In this document: piece by piece, positions 18,569 to 26,938 of the stretch
Layout: every line of letters begins with the position of its first letter
How positions within the stretch are numbered: position 1 is the first letter of the stretch
Assembly (NCBI GenBank): GCA_000482145.1
Contig: AUXH01000072.1
Location: 1-47,037 of the forward strand
Reading direction: 5' to 3'
Origin: Strigomonas culicis
Lineage: Eukaryota; Euglenozoa; Kinetoplastea; Trypanosomatida; Trypanosomatidae
Length of the DNA: 47,037 nucleotides
Program-made: the position numbers and the translations under genes
Notes under the pieces: generated by a model
Database searches by the model: none
What the model was told of the DNA's origin: nothing
The model's input: only the letters and a program-made list of their open reading frames with translations

Positions 18569-19267
18569 TTAGATAAGACGCTTCGACTTCAAGTGCTGAT
18601 GGAAGCCCTGGATATAGTCTTGTGTGCGGCGAGCGACCTCGCGTTCCTCCTCGTCCTTCTCCTTCGCGCCTAGCCACTCCGTCATGTCGGTGCCGCGCGC
18701 CTCGCCTTGCATCTTGCCCCTCATGAGCTCGAGGGTGCGCGCGTGGGCGCGGCTTTCGCTGGCGGCGAGCGCGCGGCGCTTCCAGAACTTCTCGTGATAC
18801 TCGTTCGCCTCATGCTCGAGTCGGATGGGGTCCTTGCGGCGCAGCACCTCGATGTCGGAGAGGAGGTCGCGCGTGCGCTGGTCCAGCAGGTTCTCACCGA
18901 GCTGCGCCTGCGCCGCGGTGTTCTGCTTCGCGACGCGGTAGCGCGCGAGCACCTGGCTGCCGACAAAGATGAAGAGAATGCCGAGGAAGTACTTGTGAAA
19001 GTCCGTGATGAACCAGTACCAGCTCGCGATGTGGTTGATGGGATGGATATATACCGCCTTGGTCGTGTTGGACAGCACCACAATGTTGCGCCGCTTCGGT
19101 ACCTCGGCCTCGCCCAGGGCGGTGGACTTCGCCTCCTTGGCCCCGTCGCCCTCACGCGCCTCCCCGGCGGCCTCTTCCTTCTGCTGCGCGTACGCACTAT
19201 TGTGTCTAAGGGGAACCGCGAGCACCGCGCTGCGCTGGAGCGCCGCGAGACGAGAGAAGCACCTCAT
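18569..19267 (-). CDS. putative mitochondrial single-pass membrane protein, 232 aa
   Basis: The ATG at 19265-19267 gives MRCFSRLAALQRSAVLAVPLRHNSAYA, a mitochondrial presequence with a plausible cleavage site. After an acidic linker comes one membrane segment (about 91-107, HKYFLGILFIFVGSQVLA) preceded by an aromatic patch (ASWYWFITDF), then a long charged helical tail (110-232) rich in Arg and Glu, probably coiled-coil. This layout is common among lineage-specific subunits of kinetoplastid respiratory complexes and ATP synthase, but I do not recognise the family. Strongly GC-rich in codon use. Confidence 0.7.
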   Translation of the reverse strand: MRCFSRLAALQRSAVLAVPLRHNSAYAQQKEEAAGEAREGDGAKEAKSTALGEAEVPKRRNIVVLSNTTKAVYIHPINHIASWYWFITDFHKYFLGILFIFVGSQVLARYRVAKQNTAAQAQLGENLLDQRTRDLLSDIEVLRRKDPIRLEHEANEYHEKFWKRRALAASESRAHARTLELMRGKMQGEARGTDMTEWLGAKEKDEEEREVARRTQDYIQGFHQHLKSKRLI

Positions 19268-19672
19268 GTTGTTGTGTTCGCGTGCGCTGCCTTTTCTTGG
19301 TTGTATTCGGCTCGATCAACTGTATAAATACGTATACACGTACTAGGGAGTGGGTCTTCTTTTTTAGTATTAACTTACTTTTATGATTACGAGAAGGAAA
19401 CGGAACGAATCCGATGATTTGTGAGAAAAATGAAAAATACACAAATTATACCTGCAGACACCTTTTTTTTTTTTGGATTGCATGTACGTGTTTTGACACA
19501 CATACAAGAAAAGAGAGAGAAGGGGGAGGAGCAATGCGTTAAAAAGAGGGGCGTCAAAAAAGAGACGCAAATAAGCGAACAAGAAACAGTCGTCTTCTTG
19601 CACCAGATTGCTCTAATCATTGTGAAAAGAAGAACAGGAATCAGATCTGTTGCCTTCCCGTCTCGTACCCCT
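19268..19672. other. spacer with putative SL acceptor for the 232-aa gene
   Basis: Minus-strand pyrimidines at about 19420-19405 and GACCCACTCCCTAG ending in the AG at 19344-19343. The remainder (19440-19660) is AT-rich 3' UTR with a T12 run at 19463-19474 on the plus strand. Confidence 0.45.
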
Positions 19673-21040
19673 CTACAAGGCTCGGCGTGCAGTTCTGACC
19701 CTCCACCAACGTCCCACCACGAAGGAGAGAATGAAGGCGTACAGTGCAGCAATCCGCAGCATGTACACGACGGTGGTGCCAAGGTCGTCATCCAGCAGCG
19801 CCACCTGGTCCTCCGGCTCCCCATTGTCAGCGCCGACGACCCAAAAGTCCTTTGCCAAGTGCACGTCCGTACAGAAGGACAGACCCGCAGCTGGACCGCT
19901 GCCGCCGGTTGCGTTCGCCACGGCCGCTGTGGCAACAGTCACCACCCGCATCTGCTCTTCGCGCACTCTCCGCGCGGCGGCGGCGTTCTTTGCTTTTTTG
20001 GCATTTCTGCTCGCCAACGACTTGGCCAAGAACTTGAAGCTGCCGGTGGCCACCATGTAAAAGGAGCACGCCCGGCTGCCGCGTTCAGTTGTGTCATCTT
20101 GTTGCGCGACACAGAAAGGACTCGGCCCAATGTCGTCCGCACCGCCCAGCAGCGGCAAGGGCATGAAAAAATGGGCCATCGCCTTGTACTCCTTCTCGCG
20201 CACCGCCTCGATCAGCTCCCTGTGGCGACTGCTGAACGACACGAGCGGCGCCTCCTTGGCGGCGATGGCACCGTTGAGATACAATGAGGCAGACCCGTCG
20301 CCCGCACCCGCCGCGAGCGGTACAGTGAGGAGCGTAGCCATCGGGTCCTCGGGCTCCCCGCTGCTGTGCGCCGTGCTGCCGCTCGACGCGGCTGCACACG
20401 ACGCGCGCGAGGGAGTGGCCGCCGCAGGGCGCGGGACCTCCTCCGCGAAGGTGCGGGCGGCGGCGCGCGTCGCGAACACGTAGAGGGCCTCGACCCGCAG
20501 CGCCTCCAGCTCCCGCGGCGCGTGGGCGACAAGGACGTGCACCCCCGCCGCGGTGGCGCTGCCTGCCGTCCCACTCGGTGCGCTGGACAGCCCCAGTGGC
20601 CAGCGCACGGACACCTGGCCTAGAAGGGCGAGAAACGGATGGTGCACTGTGGAGGAGTGGTTCCCGTCTTCGATGAAGCAAAGATTGAATGTGCGCGCAG
20701 CCTGCTCCGCCGGCGGGACGGCGCGCACCTCACAGCGGTCCACCGCCTTCAACCCGCTCCTTGTTTCTCCATCAGGTGAGGCGTTGGTATTTGCTTGTGC
20801 TTGGACCAAAATAGGGGCGTTGAACGACGCATTCGGGAAGAGCTGCACCTGGTAGTCTGTACGCGTGACACTCGCAGGACCGTCCGTGTGTGCAAAAGGC
20901 GACGCCGCGTGGTCGTTCGCCGACTCCGTGTCGGAAGCGCCGGTGCTGCTAGAGGAAGAGAAAAGTGACCTGTAGTTCACCAGCAGGAACAGCAGCAGAA
21001 CAGTCGTCAAGACAATCCATTTACGCGTTACTTTTTTCAT
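19673..21040 (-). CDS. unrecognised 455-aa glycoprotein-like membrane protein
   Basis: The ATG at 21038-21040 is followed by a signal-anchor or signal peptide (about 8-24: WIVLTTVLLLFLLVNY). The middle is probably luminal or extracellular: Ser/Thr/Ala-rich, with several N-glycosylation sequons (NASF, NASP, NHSS, NATG) and scattered cysteines. A second hydrophobic segment lies at about 425-442 (TTVVYMLRIAALYAFILSFVV), then a short basic cytoplasmic tail (GRWWRVRTARRAL). The two-anchor layout with a large luminal domain suggests an endomembrane or surface protein. No catalytic motif is seen and no family recognised. The SL acceptor at 21086-21087 supports the start. Confidence 0.75.
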   Translation of the reverse strand: MKKVTRKWIVLTTVLLLFLLVNYRSLFSSSSSTGASDTESANDHAASPFAHTDGPASVTRTDYQVQLFPNASFNAPILVQAQANTNASPDGETRSGLKAVDRCEVRAVPPAEQAARTFNLCFIEDGNHSSTVHHPFLALLGQVSVRWPLGLSSAPSGTAGSATAAGVHVLVAHAPRELEALRVEALYVFATRAAARTFAEEVPRPAAATPSRASCAAASSGSTAHSSGEPEDPMATLLTVPLAAGAGDGSASLYLNGAIAAKEAPLVSFSSRHRELIEAVREKEYKAMAHFFMPLPLLGGADDIGPSPFCVAQQDDTTERGSRACSFYMVATGSFKFLAKSLASRNAKKAKNAAAARRVREEQMRVVTVATAAVANATGGSGPAAGLSFCTDVHLAKDFWVVGADNGEPEDQVALLDDDLGTTVVYMLRIAALYAFILSFVVGRWWRVRTARRAL

Positions 21041-21801
21041 TCATCTGTTTATCAATAATAATGATTATGGTGCGTCTGTGAAGCTCTATAAAAAACCGTT
21101 ATACGTGTAATTTTTTTAAAAAAAAAGGCGAGAGAGAGTGCGGAAAAAAGGAGAACGTGTGTGGAAGCTACAGCATCACTTCTCATCAAAGTCGCTCTGT
21201 CCATGCAACTCAACGATTCGCCGTGAGTGCACAAAGCCGTACATTTTCCTTTGTTGTTGTTTATTTATCAAGCAAGTTGTAATAAATACAGTACGTTTTT
21301 TTTTTTTGTGTGTGTGTATATCAAAAGAATCATGAGGACTCTGTTACTATTAATATCATTCATTCATACATATACAGTATCCTCCAAGGCACGTGTGTCT
21401 GGAAAGCAAAAACACGGGAAGATATGAACGAGTATCCAATAGAATAATAGCAATAATAAGACTGAAAAGGAAGGACTACTGGAGTACAACAATGGTAACA
21501 ATCAATTATTACATATGAACATATGTTCAAAAGTAGAAAACGAATCAATCATCGCTCTAGAGCCAATTCCACTCCTCGTGAGGCATGTCTTCTTACCCTC
21601 ATATCACCAGTGACATGGGTGTATATAAACGATGCAATGCACAAACTAAAAGAAAAGCAAAACAAAATAAAAAAAAGGTAAAATAGTACAGTAATGAAAG
21701 AGAGTGCCAAATATAATGTGCGGAAGGGAAGGTACTTGGAGGTAAAGAGCAAATACGCATACGTACACAGTACGTGGACTGCTGCAACGTGGAAATCAGC
21801 T
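21041..21801. other. AT-rich spacer
   Basis: Holds the acceptor at 21086-21141 and the 3' UTR of the 831-aa gene. T10-rich run followed by (TG)n near 21296-21317. The short hydrophobic frames at 21549-21787 lack a suitable ATG and look like by-products of AT-rich sequence. Confidence 0.5.
21086..21141 (-). promoter_or_regulatory. putative SL acceptor of the 455-aa gene
   Basis: Minus-strand tract CACTCTCTCTCGCC plus T run (21141-21118); the first AG downstream is 21087-21086 (TTTTTTATAG), 45 nt before the ATG. Confidence 0.6.
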
Positions 21802-24297
21802 TTACTCACTCACCAAATCGCCGAAGGTCGACAGAAGAAGATGCAGCTGCTCCACTTGCTGTATCTTGCTATCCTTGTCGTTGATCAACACTTGCATTTC
21901 CTTCCGCAGCATCTCCACGCGGCGCTTGATGAAGAACTTCTCCGTCTCCGTCATGGTGTCGTTCTGCGCGCTTTGCTCCAGCGATGTCACCTGCTTGTTC
22001 AGCGACATGAGCTCCGTGTCGAGGGTGGTGATGCTGTTCATAATCTGCGCGACGACCTCGCGCTGCGCGTTCTCCGCCGACCGATAGCGCTCCTCTGACG
22101 CGGCGCGCCGCGACGGCTGCTGCGGCGCCGCCCTCGCGACCGCGCGGTCGGTCGGTACGCGCCAGGTGGGCGGGGGCGGCGTGCTGTTGCTAAACGGCCT
22201 GCCCGAGCGCGGCATCCGCGGGGTGTTGTTCAACGTGCTGACGCTGACACTCAGCGTCTCGAAGTCATCCAGGCGGGAGAAGGAGATGGGTATGCTGCTC
22301 TCGCCGTCCATGCACTCGCCGAAGGGGCCCGGGGGGCGGCTGTTCTCGTAGAGCGCGCGATCATTCGCCATTAAGGGCGACCCCATCGACTGCGGTACCT
22401 TGTCGCTGGACGGGACGCTCCGGCTGATCAAGAGGCCCGGCAGCACCGGCGGCGGTGACAGGGCGAGATTCGGTGAGAGCTCCTCGATACGACTCGCACG
22501 GGACCCCACGGAGAACGACCGAGAGCCGTGGGTGTGGGCGACATCGCTATACTGCCTACGTAGCTCGAGGCGGAGGTTGGCGGGGAGTGGCGTCGTCTCT
22601 GGCACCGGGTACTCGCTGCTGTCATCGCTGAGCACGTCGATGGCTCGTTCAATCTGCTGCACCAGGGCGAGCAGCCGGGTCTGACCGGCGGGAGTGGACT
22701 CGCGTCGAACCCGCTGCGACGTGGAGTTGCAGAGCGACGTCGTGCCGCTCTGTGGCTCACCCATGACGGACGGGGACTGGTAGTAGTTTTGGGGGTTCTC
22801 GAGCACGTCGTTCAGGGTCGACTGCAGCATCTCAATGACCTTGAGCTGCAGCTTCTCCTTATGACGCACATGGAAGCGCAGCTTCTCAATGGTCCCTAAG
22901 TTCCCGTGCGCGATGGCCAGGCGCATCGCCTCGTACCGTTCCGTGTGAAAGTTGGTTGAGAACTCGAGGTACTGCTCCATCTGTTCCAGCTGCAGCCGGC
23001 GGCGCGCTGCCGCCTCCTTGTGGGTCAGCAGCAGCGTCGCCATCTCACCCGTCGACCCGATGCCGACCGTCAGCGGTGCGTCTTCGGTCTCCCTGCTGTG
23101 CAGCCCGGCGACGGCATCCTTGCGGGTGCTGAACTCCGAAAGGGCGGTGTACCGCTGCTCCATCGCCTCTTGCTCGACCGCGTGACGCCGGAACCGCTCC
23201 TCATAGAGCATGTCCAGCGCCACGGCCGTCACCCACAGCGGCTGCGACTGCGGTGGTCTCGCCGCCACCGTGCCGACACGGGTGTTGCTCGGCAGTGAGG
23301 AGAACTGCGTTTGTTTCGACACCGTCAAGGGCTGCGTCGACGCCATCCTCCGCTTAATGCTCTTGTTCGGCGACGACGCTGCGGAGTGCACGCTCTCGGA
23401 CTTGGCCGCCTTGCCCTGGGGGGTGGGGGTGGAGGGTTCCTCCGCCTCCATCCGCACGCGGTGGAGCGCGGCGAGCTTGTGGAACTCTTCGAGCTCCTCC
23501 TTGGCCAGCAGCAGCACATCCTCCGTGTGGTAGACCGTCTTCGCCTCTCCGACGGTCGCGGGCGCGGTGGGTCGGTGGGAGTCCGCCGAGCGCTGCAGCG
23601 TGAGGGGCTGCTTGCGCGCCCCCCGCTGCAGCGGATCTTCTCTCTTTACGAGCACGGCGAATGCGTCGTTGTAGGGGAACGTGTTGGTCGACGCGTTGGC
23701 CGTGAAACGGACGCTCCCGCCCTTCTCCACCACCTTGGCATCGGCCGGGCCGCTCTCCTGCCGCTCCTTCGCGCGGGAGGCGGGGGTGGTGCGTTCGTTG
23801 GAGCGCACATTGGTGACAATGAAGCGGCGCTTGGTGGTGGATTTTTGATCCGTTTTGGTCAACACAAAGTCGCGCACCGTCACGAAGGAAGGCAGTAAAC
23901 CATCCGCCGTCAGGCTGTGGCTGCGCTTCTTGGGGGCGCTCTCCCGCGTCGCATCTTCGTTCCTCGTGAGGGTCCGGCGGAAGGCGGATGTCTTGTTCTT
24001 GTACGACAGCTGCATGACGCGCCCGAGGGTCCACTTCCACTTGTGCGGCTTTGTGAAGGCGCCGTACGCGACGACATCGCCGACGCAGAGAGCTGTCTCC
24101 GCGGCTTCCGCGCCGACTGCGCCGCCCTCTACATCGCTACAGTACATCGGAAGGACGTACTTGTACGCCGTCGGCGCGTCCGCGCCGGGTGCGGCGGGTG
24201 GGGATTTAATACCTCCGCGCTGCATGCTCGATTCAGGCGGTGTGCCGTGGAGGGTTGATTGTGGTTGCTTCAGTGAGTCGTGCTGCAGTGGTGGCAT
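21802..24297 (-). CDS. unrecognised 831-aa disordered and coiled-coil protein
   Basis: The ATG at 24295-24297 starts a protein of no family I recognise. An N-terminal region (about 45-200) contains an ordered block: YKYVLPMYCSDVE, then VGDVVAYGAFTKPHKWKWTL (a small beta-rich, Tudor/SH3-like look, not provable) and FVTVRDFVLTK. Low-complexity Ser/Thr/Pro stretches follow. Helical segments at about 355-525 (ERFRRHAVEQEAMEQRY; RRRLQLEQMEQYLEF; HKEKLQLKVIEMLQSTLNDV) and a clear C-terminal coiled coil (about 735-825, TLDTELMSLNKQVTSLEQ to KIQQVEQLHLLLSTFG) suggest a cytoskeletal or scaffold protein. No membrane segment. The minus-strand pyrimidine tract at about 24360-24378 precedes the start. Confidence 0.75.
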   Translation of the reverse strand: MPPLQHDSLKQPQSTLHGTPPESSMQRGGIKSPPAAPGADAPTAYKYVLPMYCSDVEGGAVGAEAAETALCVGDVVAYGAFTKPHKWKWTLGRVMQLSYKNKTSAFRRTLTRNEDATRESAPKKRSHSLTADGLLPSFVTVRDFVLTKTDQKSTTKRRFIVTNVRSNERTTPASRAKERQESGPADAKVVEKGGSVRFTANASTNTFPYNDAFAVLVKREDPLQRGARKQPLTLQRSADSHRPTAPATVGEAKTVYHTEDVLLLAKEELEEFHKLAALHRVRMEAEEPSTPTPQGKAAKSESVHSAASSPNKSIKRRMASTQPLTVSKQTQFSSLPSNTRVGTVAARPPQSQPLWVTAVALDMLYEERFRRHAVEQEAMEQRYTALSEFSTRKDAVAGLHSRETEDAPLTVGIGSTGEMATLLLTHKEAAARRRLQLEQMEQYLEFSTNFHTERYEAMRLAIAHGNLGTIEKLRFHVRHKEKLQLKVIEMLQSTLNDVLENPQNYYQSPSVMGEPQSGTTSLCNSTSQRVRRESTPAGQTRLLALVQQIERAIDVLSDDSSEYPVPETTPLPANLRLELRRQYSDVAHTHGSRSFSVGSRASRIEELSPNLALSPPPVLPGLLISRSVPSSDKVPQSMGSPLMANDRALYENSRPPGPFGECMDGESSIPISFSRLDDFETLSVSVSTLNNTPRMPRSGRPFSNSTPPPPTWRVPTDRAVARAAPQQPSRRAASEERYRSAENAQREVVAQIMNSITTLDTELMSLNKQVTSLEQSAQNDTMTETEKFFIKRRVEMLRKEMQVLINDKDSKIQQVEQLHLLLSTFGDLVSE

Positions 24298-25565
24298 TCA
24301 GTTGTCAGCCTTCTTCCCGTGCCTGTCGAGATGACTACGCTCCTACTTGCGCTTCCCCGGAAAGGAAGAAGAACAAGGCAATAGCGCTGTGCAAAGGATG
24401 CTGTCTCAACTAGTAGTAACACTGTCACTACGAGTACAAGCAATAGGAGGCGAAACGCTGATTTATACGTTTGGTGTTGCTGACAATAATAGCTATGTGT
24501 GTATATGTGTATAGTGAGAGGAATGCAACTAACAACAAGAGAGTAATAAGAAACTATAACTATTATCATAAAGACCGTAACAGAGGTAAAGAAGAGTAAG
24601 AAGCGTGTGAAACAATTGACGTATACCAAAACGCACAGATTCTCTCAGTAGGAAGAGCGCTGAAATACACTCCAGCAGAGCTATGATGGCGTGAACAAGA
24701 TTGAGATACTCCGCACGTTCTGCTTCGTAATCTATTCGTGCGTGCCGTAGGGCACGCACTGTTGGCAACAACAAAAAAGGAGGGTTTCCAGCTACAAAAA
24801 TAAAACAGAGTGGTTTTTCAGTATTAGCAAAACATTTGTAACCATTTTGTGAAACATTGTTTGTTTCCCTCTTGATGTTTTTTTTTAATTATTTGTCCAG
24901 CAACGAATTAATAAATGAAGATAAAAAAAAATCAAGGGGAAAAAACAGCAACAAAAATAAAAGATGCAGAATAAAAAAAGGAGGGCAATACCCGAAGAAA
25001 GAAACAATTGTTGTGTACGAAAAAAGTTTCGTAAAACGTAAGCAAGTGCAGCGAGTGCAGCTAAAGCAATGACGCAAAAGAGGAAGCGCACCTCTGTTGC
25101 CTGCACCTTTCGGGAGGACTGGCAACAGGAATGCCGACGGGCATCGTCAGACGAGATGCTCCTATCGATCTCCTGCGGAGCGCAGGCAGATCGCGGTCAC
25201 CATGGAGCACCCACACTGGACGGATAAAACCAACCGATCGTGCGGAGGGCGTGTTATCGGCGATTGGCCATGCCACGAAAAAACCTGGCGGCGTGGAACC
25301 GTGCGGTAGTGCACAAGGGGGAGGCGGACCCCACCGTATGAGAACCCGACGTAGCTCGAATGGGCGCTCGAGTACGTCTGCCCGTACAGGCTACGTGAAC
25401 CCTTTAGCCGGCCGGGTAAACTGTGCCACACGATCCACTTGTGTTACCGTTGCGCACGGTGATGCCATTGGGATGACAAAAGAGAGAATTATCCTTATGA
25501 TGGTAATGGGAGTCAATGCATCTCCCTATACGATTCTACGATGCTACGAAAAGGGCATCCTGATC
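24298..25565. other. 1.27-kb spacer containing a GC-rich, hairpin-dense non-coding island
   Basis: The left part (24298-24700) holds the leader of the 831-aa gene. At 24738-24759 there is a perfect 9-bp stem (GTGCGTGCC/GGCACGCAC) with a GTAG loop. The middle (24780-25060) is A-rich. From about 25075 to 25565 the DNA becomes GC-rich like coding sequence, yet no ATG-initiated minus-strand ORF explains it; see the next entry. Confidence 0.6.
25075..25565. ncRNA. candidate structured RNA or structured 3' UTR, strand unknown
   Basis: A run of strong inverted repeats: 25132-25145 (ATGCC/GGCAT) or the competing 25141-25159 (GCATC/GATGC); 25166-25193, a 12-bp stem CGATCTCCTGCG paired with CGCAGG-C-AGATCG, one bulged C and loop GAG; 25273-25296 (CCACG/CGTGG); 25348-25378, an 11-bp stem GACGTA-G-CTCGA with TCGAGTACGTC, one bulged G; 25446-25460 (ACCGT/ACGGT, loop TGCGC). 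Nearby lies 25016-25033 (TACGAAA/TTTCGTA, loop AAAG). It matches no RNA family I know (not tRNA, 5S, U snRNA or SL RNA). It may be the 3' UTR of the 256-aa gene or a separate RNA; a plus-strand frame open from 25131 is probably chance. Confidence 0.4.
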
Positions 25566-26336
25566 TCACAGCGCGCACTTCCGCTCCTGGAGCTGCGCCG
25601 TTTCGAGTGCTCGTCGTGCCTCCCGCAGCGCGGCCGCATTGGCCTCGCGCTTCCTCAGCATCGTCTCCTGCGCCTCTCTGATGTGGGCGGGAAGGCAACG
25701 ACGGCTCATGTTGCTACCTCTGTGACCTTGATCGTCACACACCGGGGCGCGAGGGAATGAGAAGGTAAGCCCACTGGCCTGGTGGTGGTCCAGGATAGAC
25801 GTACGTAAAGGCCCATCCGTCAGTGTGGCAGAGTCGATGCTGGAGTTAGGACTGCAGATGTCGCTTATACCCCCAGCGGAGTAGGGTGTAACGTCACCCC
25901 GCATATCGCTCCCGTTGTCCACACCCGCTCTCTCACGCCTGCTGTGGCTCGAGGGGGTGCGGAGCCCCTCCGCCCCCTTGTGGCGCGCCGCGGCCGCACC
26001 CCTCTCCGTTGGCGGATGCGCAATGCTGATCATCACGTCGGCGGGATCGCACCGCCGCATGGCGGCGGGCGGTGTTTGGCCGGAGGCCGCCGCCGGGGCC
26101 GCTCGCGCGCGGCTGCACCCACCGACGTGCGGCAGCAGGCAGCGCCGCTCGGCGGCTCGCAGGCGCCGCCGGTCCACGTACGCGCCGTAACACCGCCATG
26201 CGTTGTTACAGCATCCGACGAGTACAAAGGCGACAGCGACGTGCAGGGCCCAATTCATGGGACCTAAGGCGTACGCCTGCGAAGACAGGCTCATAAAAGT
26301 GCTCACCGCCGCTTCATCAGCAAGTGTACGATTCAT
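25566..26336 (-). CDS. unrecognised 256-aa single-pass membrane protein
   Basis: The first in-frame ATG is at 26334-26336 (MNRTLADEAAV); the frame is open to 26465 without ATG. One membrane segment lies at about 30-46 (ALHVAVAFVLVGCCNNAW). It is followed by a basic stretch with many Arg and Cys, a long Ser/Gly/Ala-rich disordered region, and a C-terminal charged helix (IREAQETMLRKREANAAALREARRAL). No family recognised. The membrane-anchored layout with a short N-terminal side suggests a type-III-like topology, which is inference only. The gene lies just upstream (in transcription) of the hairpin-dense island, which may be its 3' UTR. Confidence 0.65.
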   Translation of the reverse strand: MNRTLADEAAVSTFMSLSSQAYALGPMNWALHVAVAFVLVGCCNNAWRCYGAYVDRRRLRAAERRCLLPHVGGCSRARAAPAAASGQTPPAAMRRCDPADVMISIAHPPTERGAAAARHKGAEGLRTPSSHSRRERAGVDNGSDMRGDVTPYSAGGISDICSPNSSIDSATLTDGPLRTSILDHHQASGLTFSFPRAPVCDDQGHRGSNMSRRCLPAHIREAQETMLRKREANAAALREARRALETAQLQERKCAL

Positions 26337-26938
26337 TACTTTTCTAGCCACCGTCCTGAACTGATTTCTTCTTTCAAATAAAGCACAATAAGAATGTTTA
26401 AACAGCAACAAAAAAGTGTAATGTGCATTAGTAAATCTATATATAGAGTAGCTGTGAAGAAACACGCCTGCTAACGTGTCTCTTCACTCTTCTCGATATG
26501 GTATCACGATGTGCAATCAGTTCTGTCCATGTAGCATGAAAACGTCGGAGTAGCAAACGAATAAACAGTGAGAGAGAAGGGGGGGGGGGTAGAAAGCGCA
26601 AGACACAGTGAAACAAGTTGGCAAGTCAAAACATCTCGTAGTCAACGTTTCAAACAAGATAAACACTGATTTCCAGCATGATGCTTGTTTTTCTGCGCAT
26701 TGTGGAATGTGTCTGTGTTTCTTTGAAAGAAGGCATTATTTTTAGTCTAGATTCTATAGTAACAATCACAACAAACAACAACAAGAGGAAAAAAAGAAAC
26801 CACCACGTCTTTATGGACACATCTATATAGGCTGATGAGAAATGCGTGAGTAGAAAAAAAAAAGGAAAATCTAAGCCGGTAAAAAAGGGAGAAAAGATAC
26901 ATGAACATGAGGCGTATAGAGTTCTTTTGTTGTCCCCC
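26337..26938. other. spacer between SAS-6 and the 256-aa gene
   Basis: AG dinucleotides on the minus strand before the ATG at 26336 include GGTGGCTAG only seven bases away, with a pyrimidine-poor context, so the acceptor is unclear. A purine-rich (plus) tract at 26571-26590 would be a good pyrimidine tract. The rest is the 3' UTR of SAS-6, with A runs near 26790 and 26855. Confidence 0.45.

Noticed and set aside
24529..24774. Minus-strand open frame with a helical, protein-like translation
   Set aside because: It contains no ATG and its upstream extension has none either; at most a relic.
25440..25565. C/D snoRNA candidate (GTGATGC about 25459 and CTGA about 25560)
   Set aside because: The C box is imperfect, the spacing of about 100 nt is too long and there is no terminal stem.
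25131..25760. Plus-strand open frame of 209 codons across the GC-rich island
   Set aside because: It runs into the antisense of the 256-aa gene, has no recognisable domain and no acceptor signal on its strand. Kept as an uncertain possibility only.
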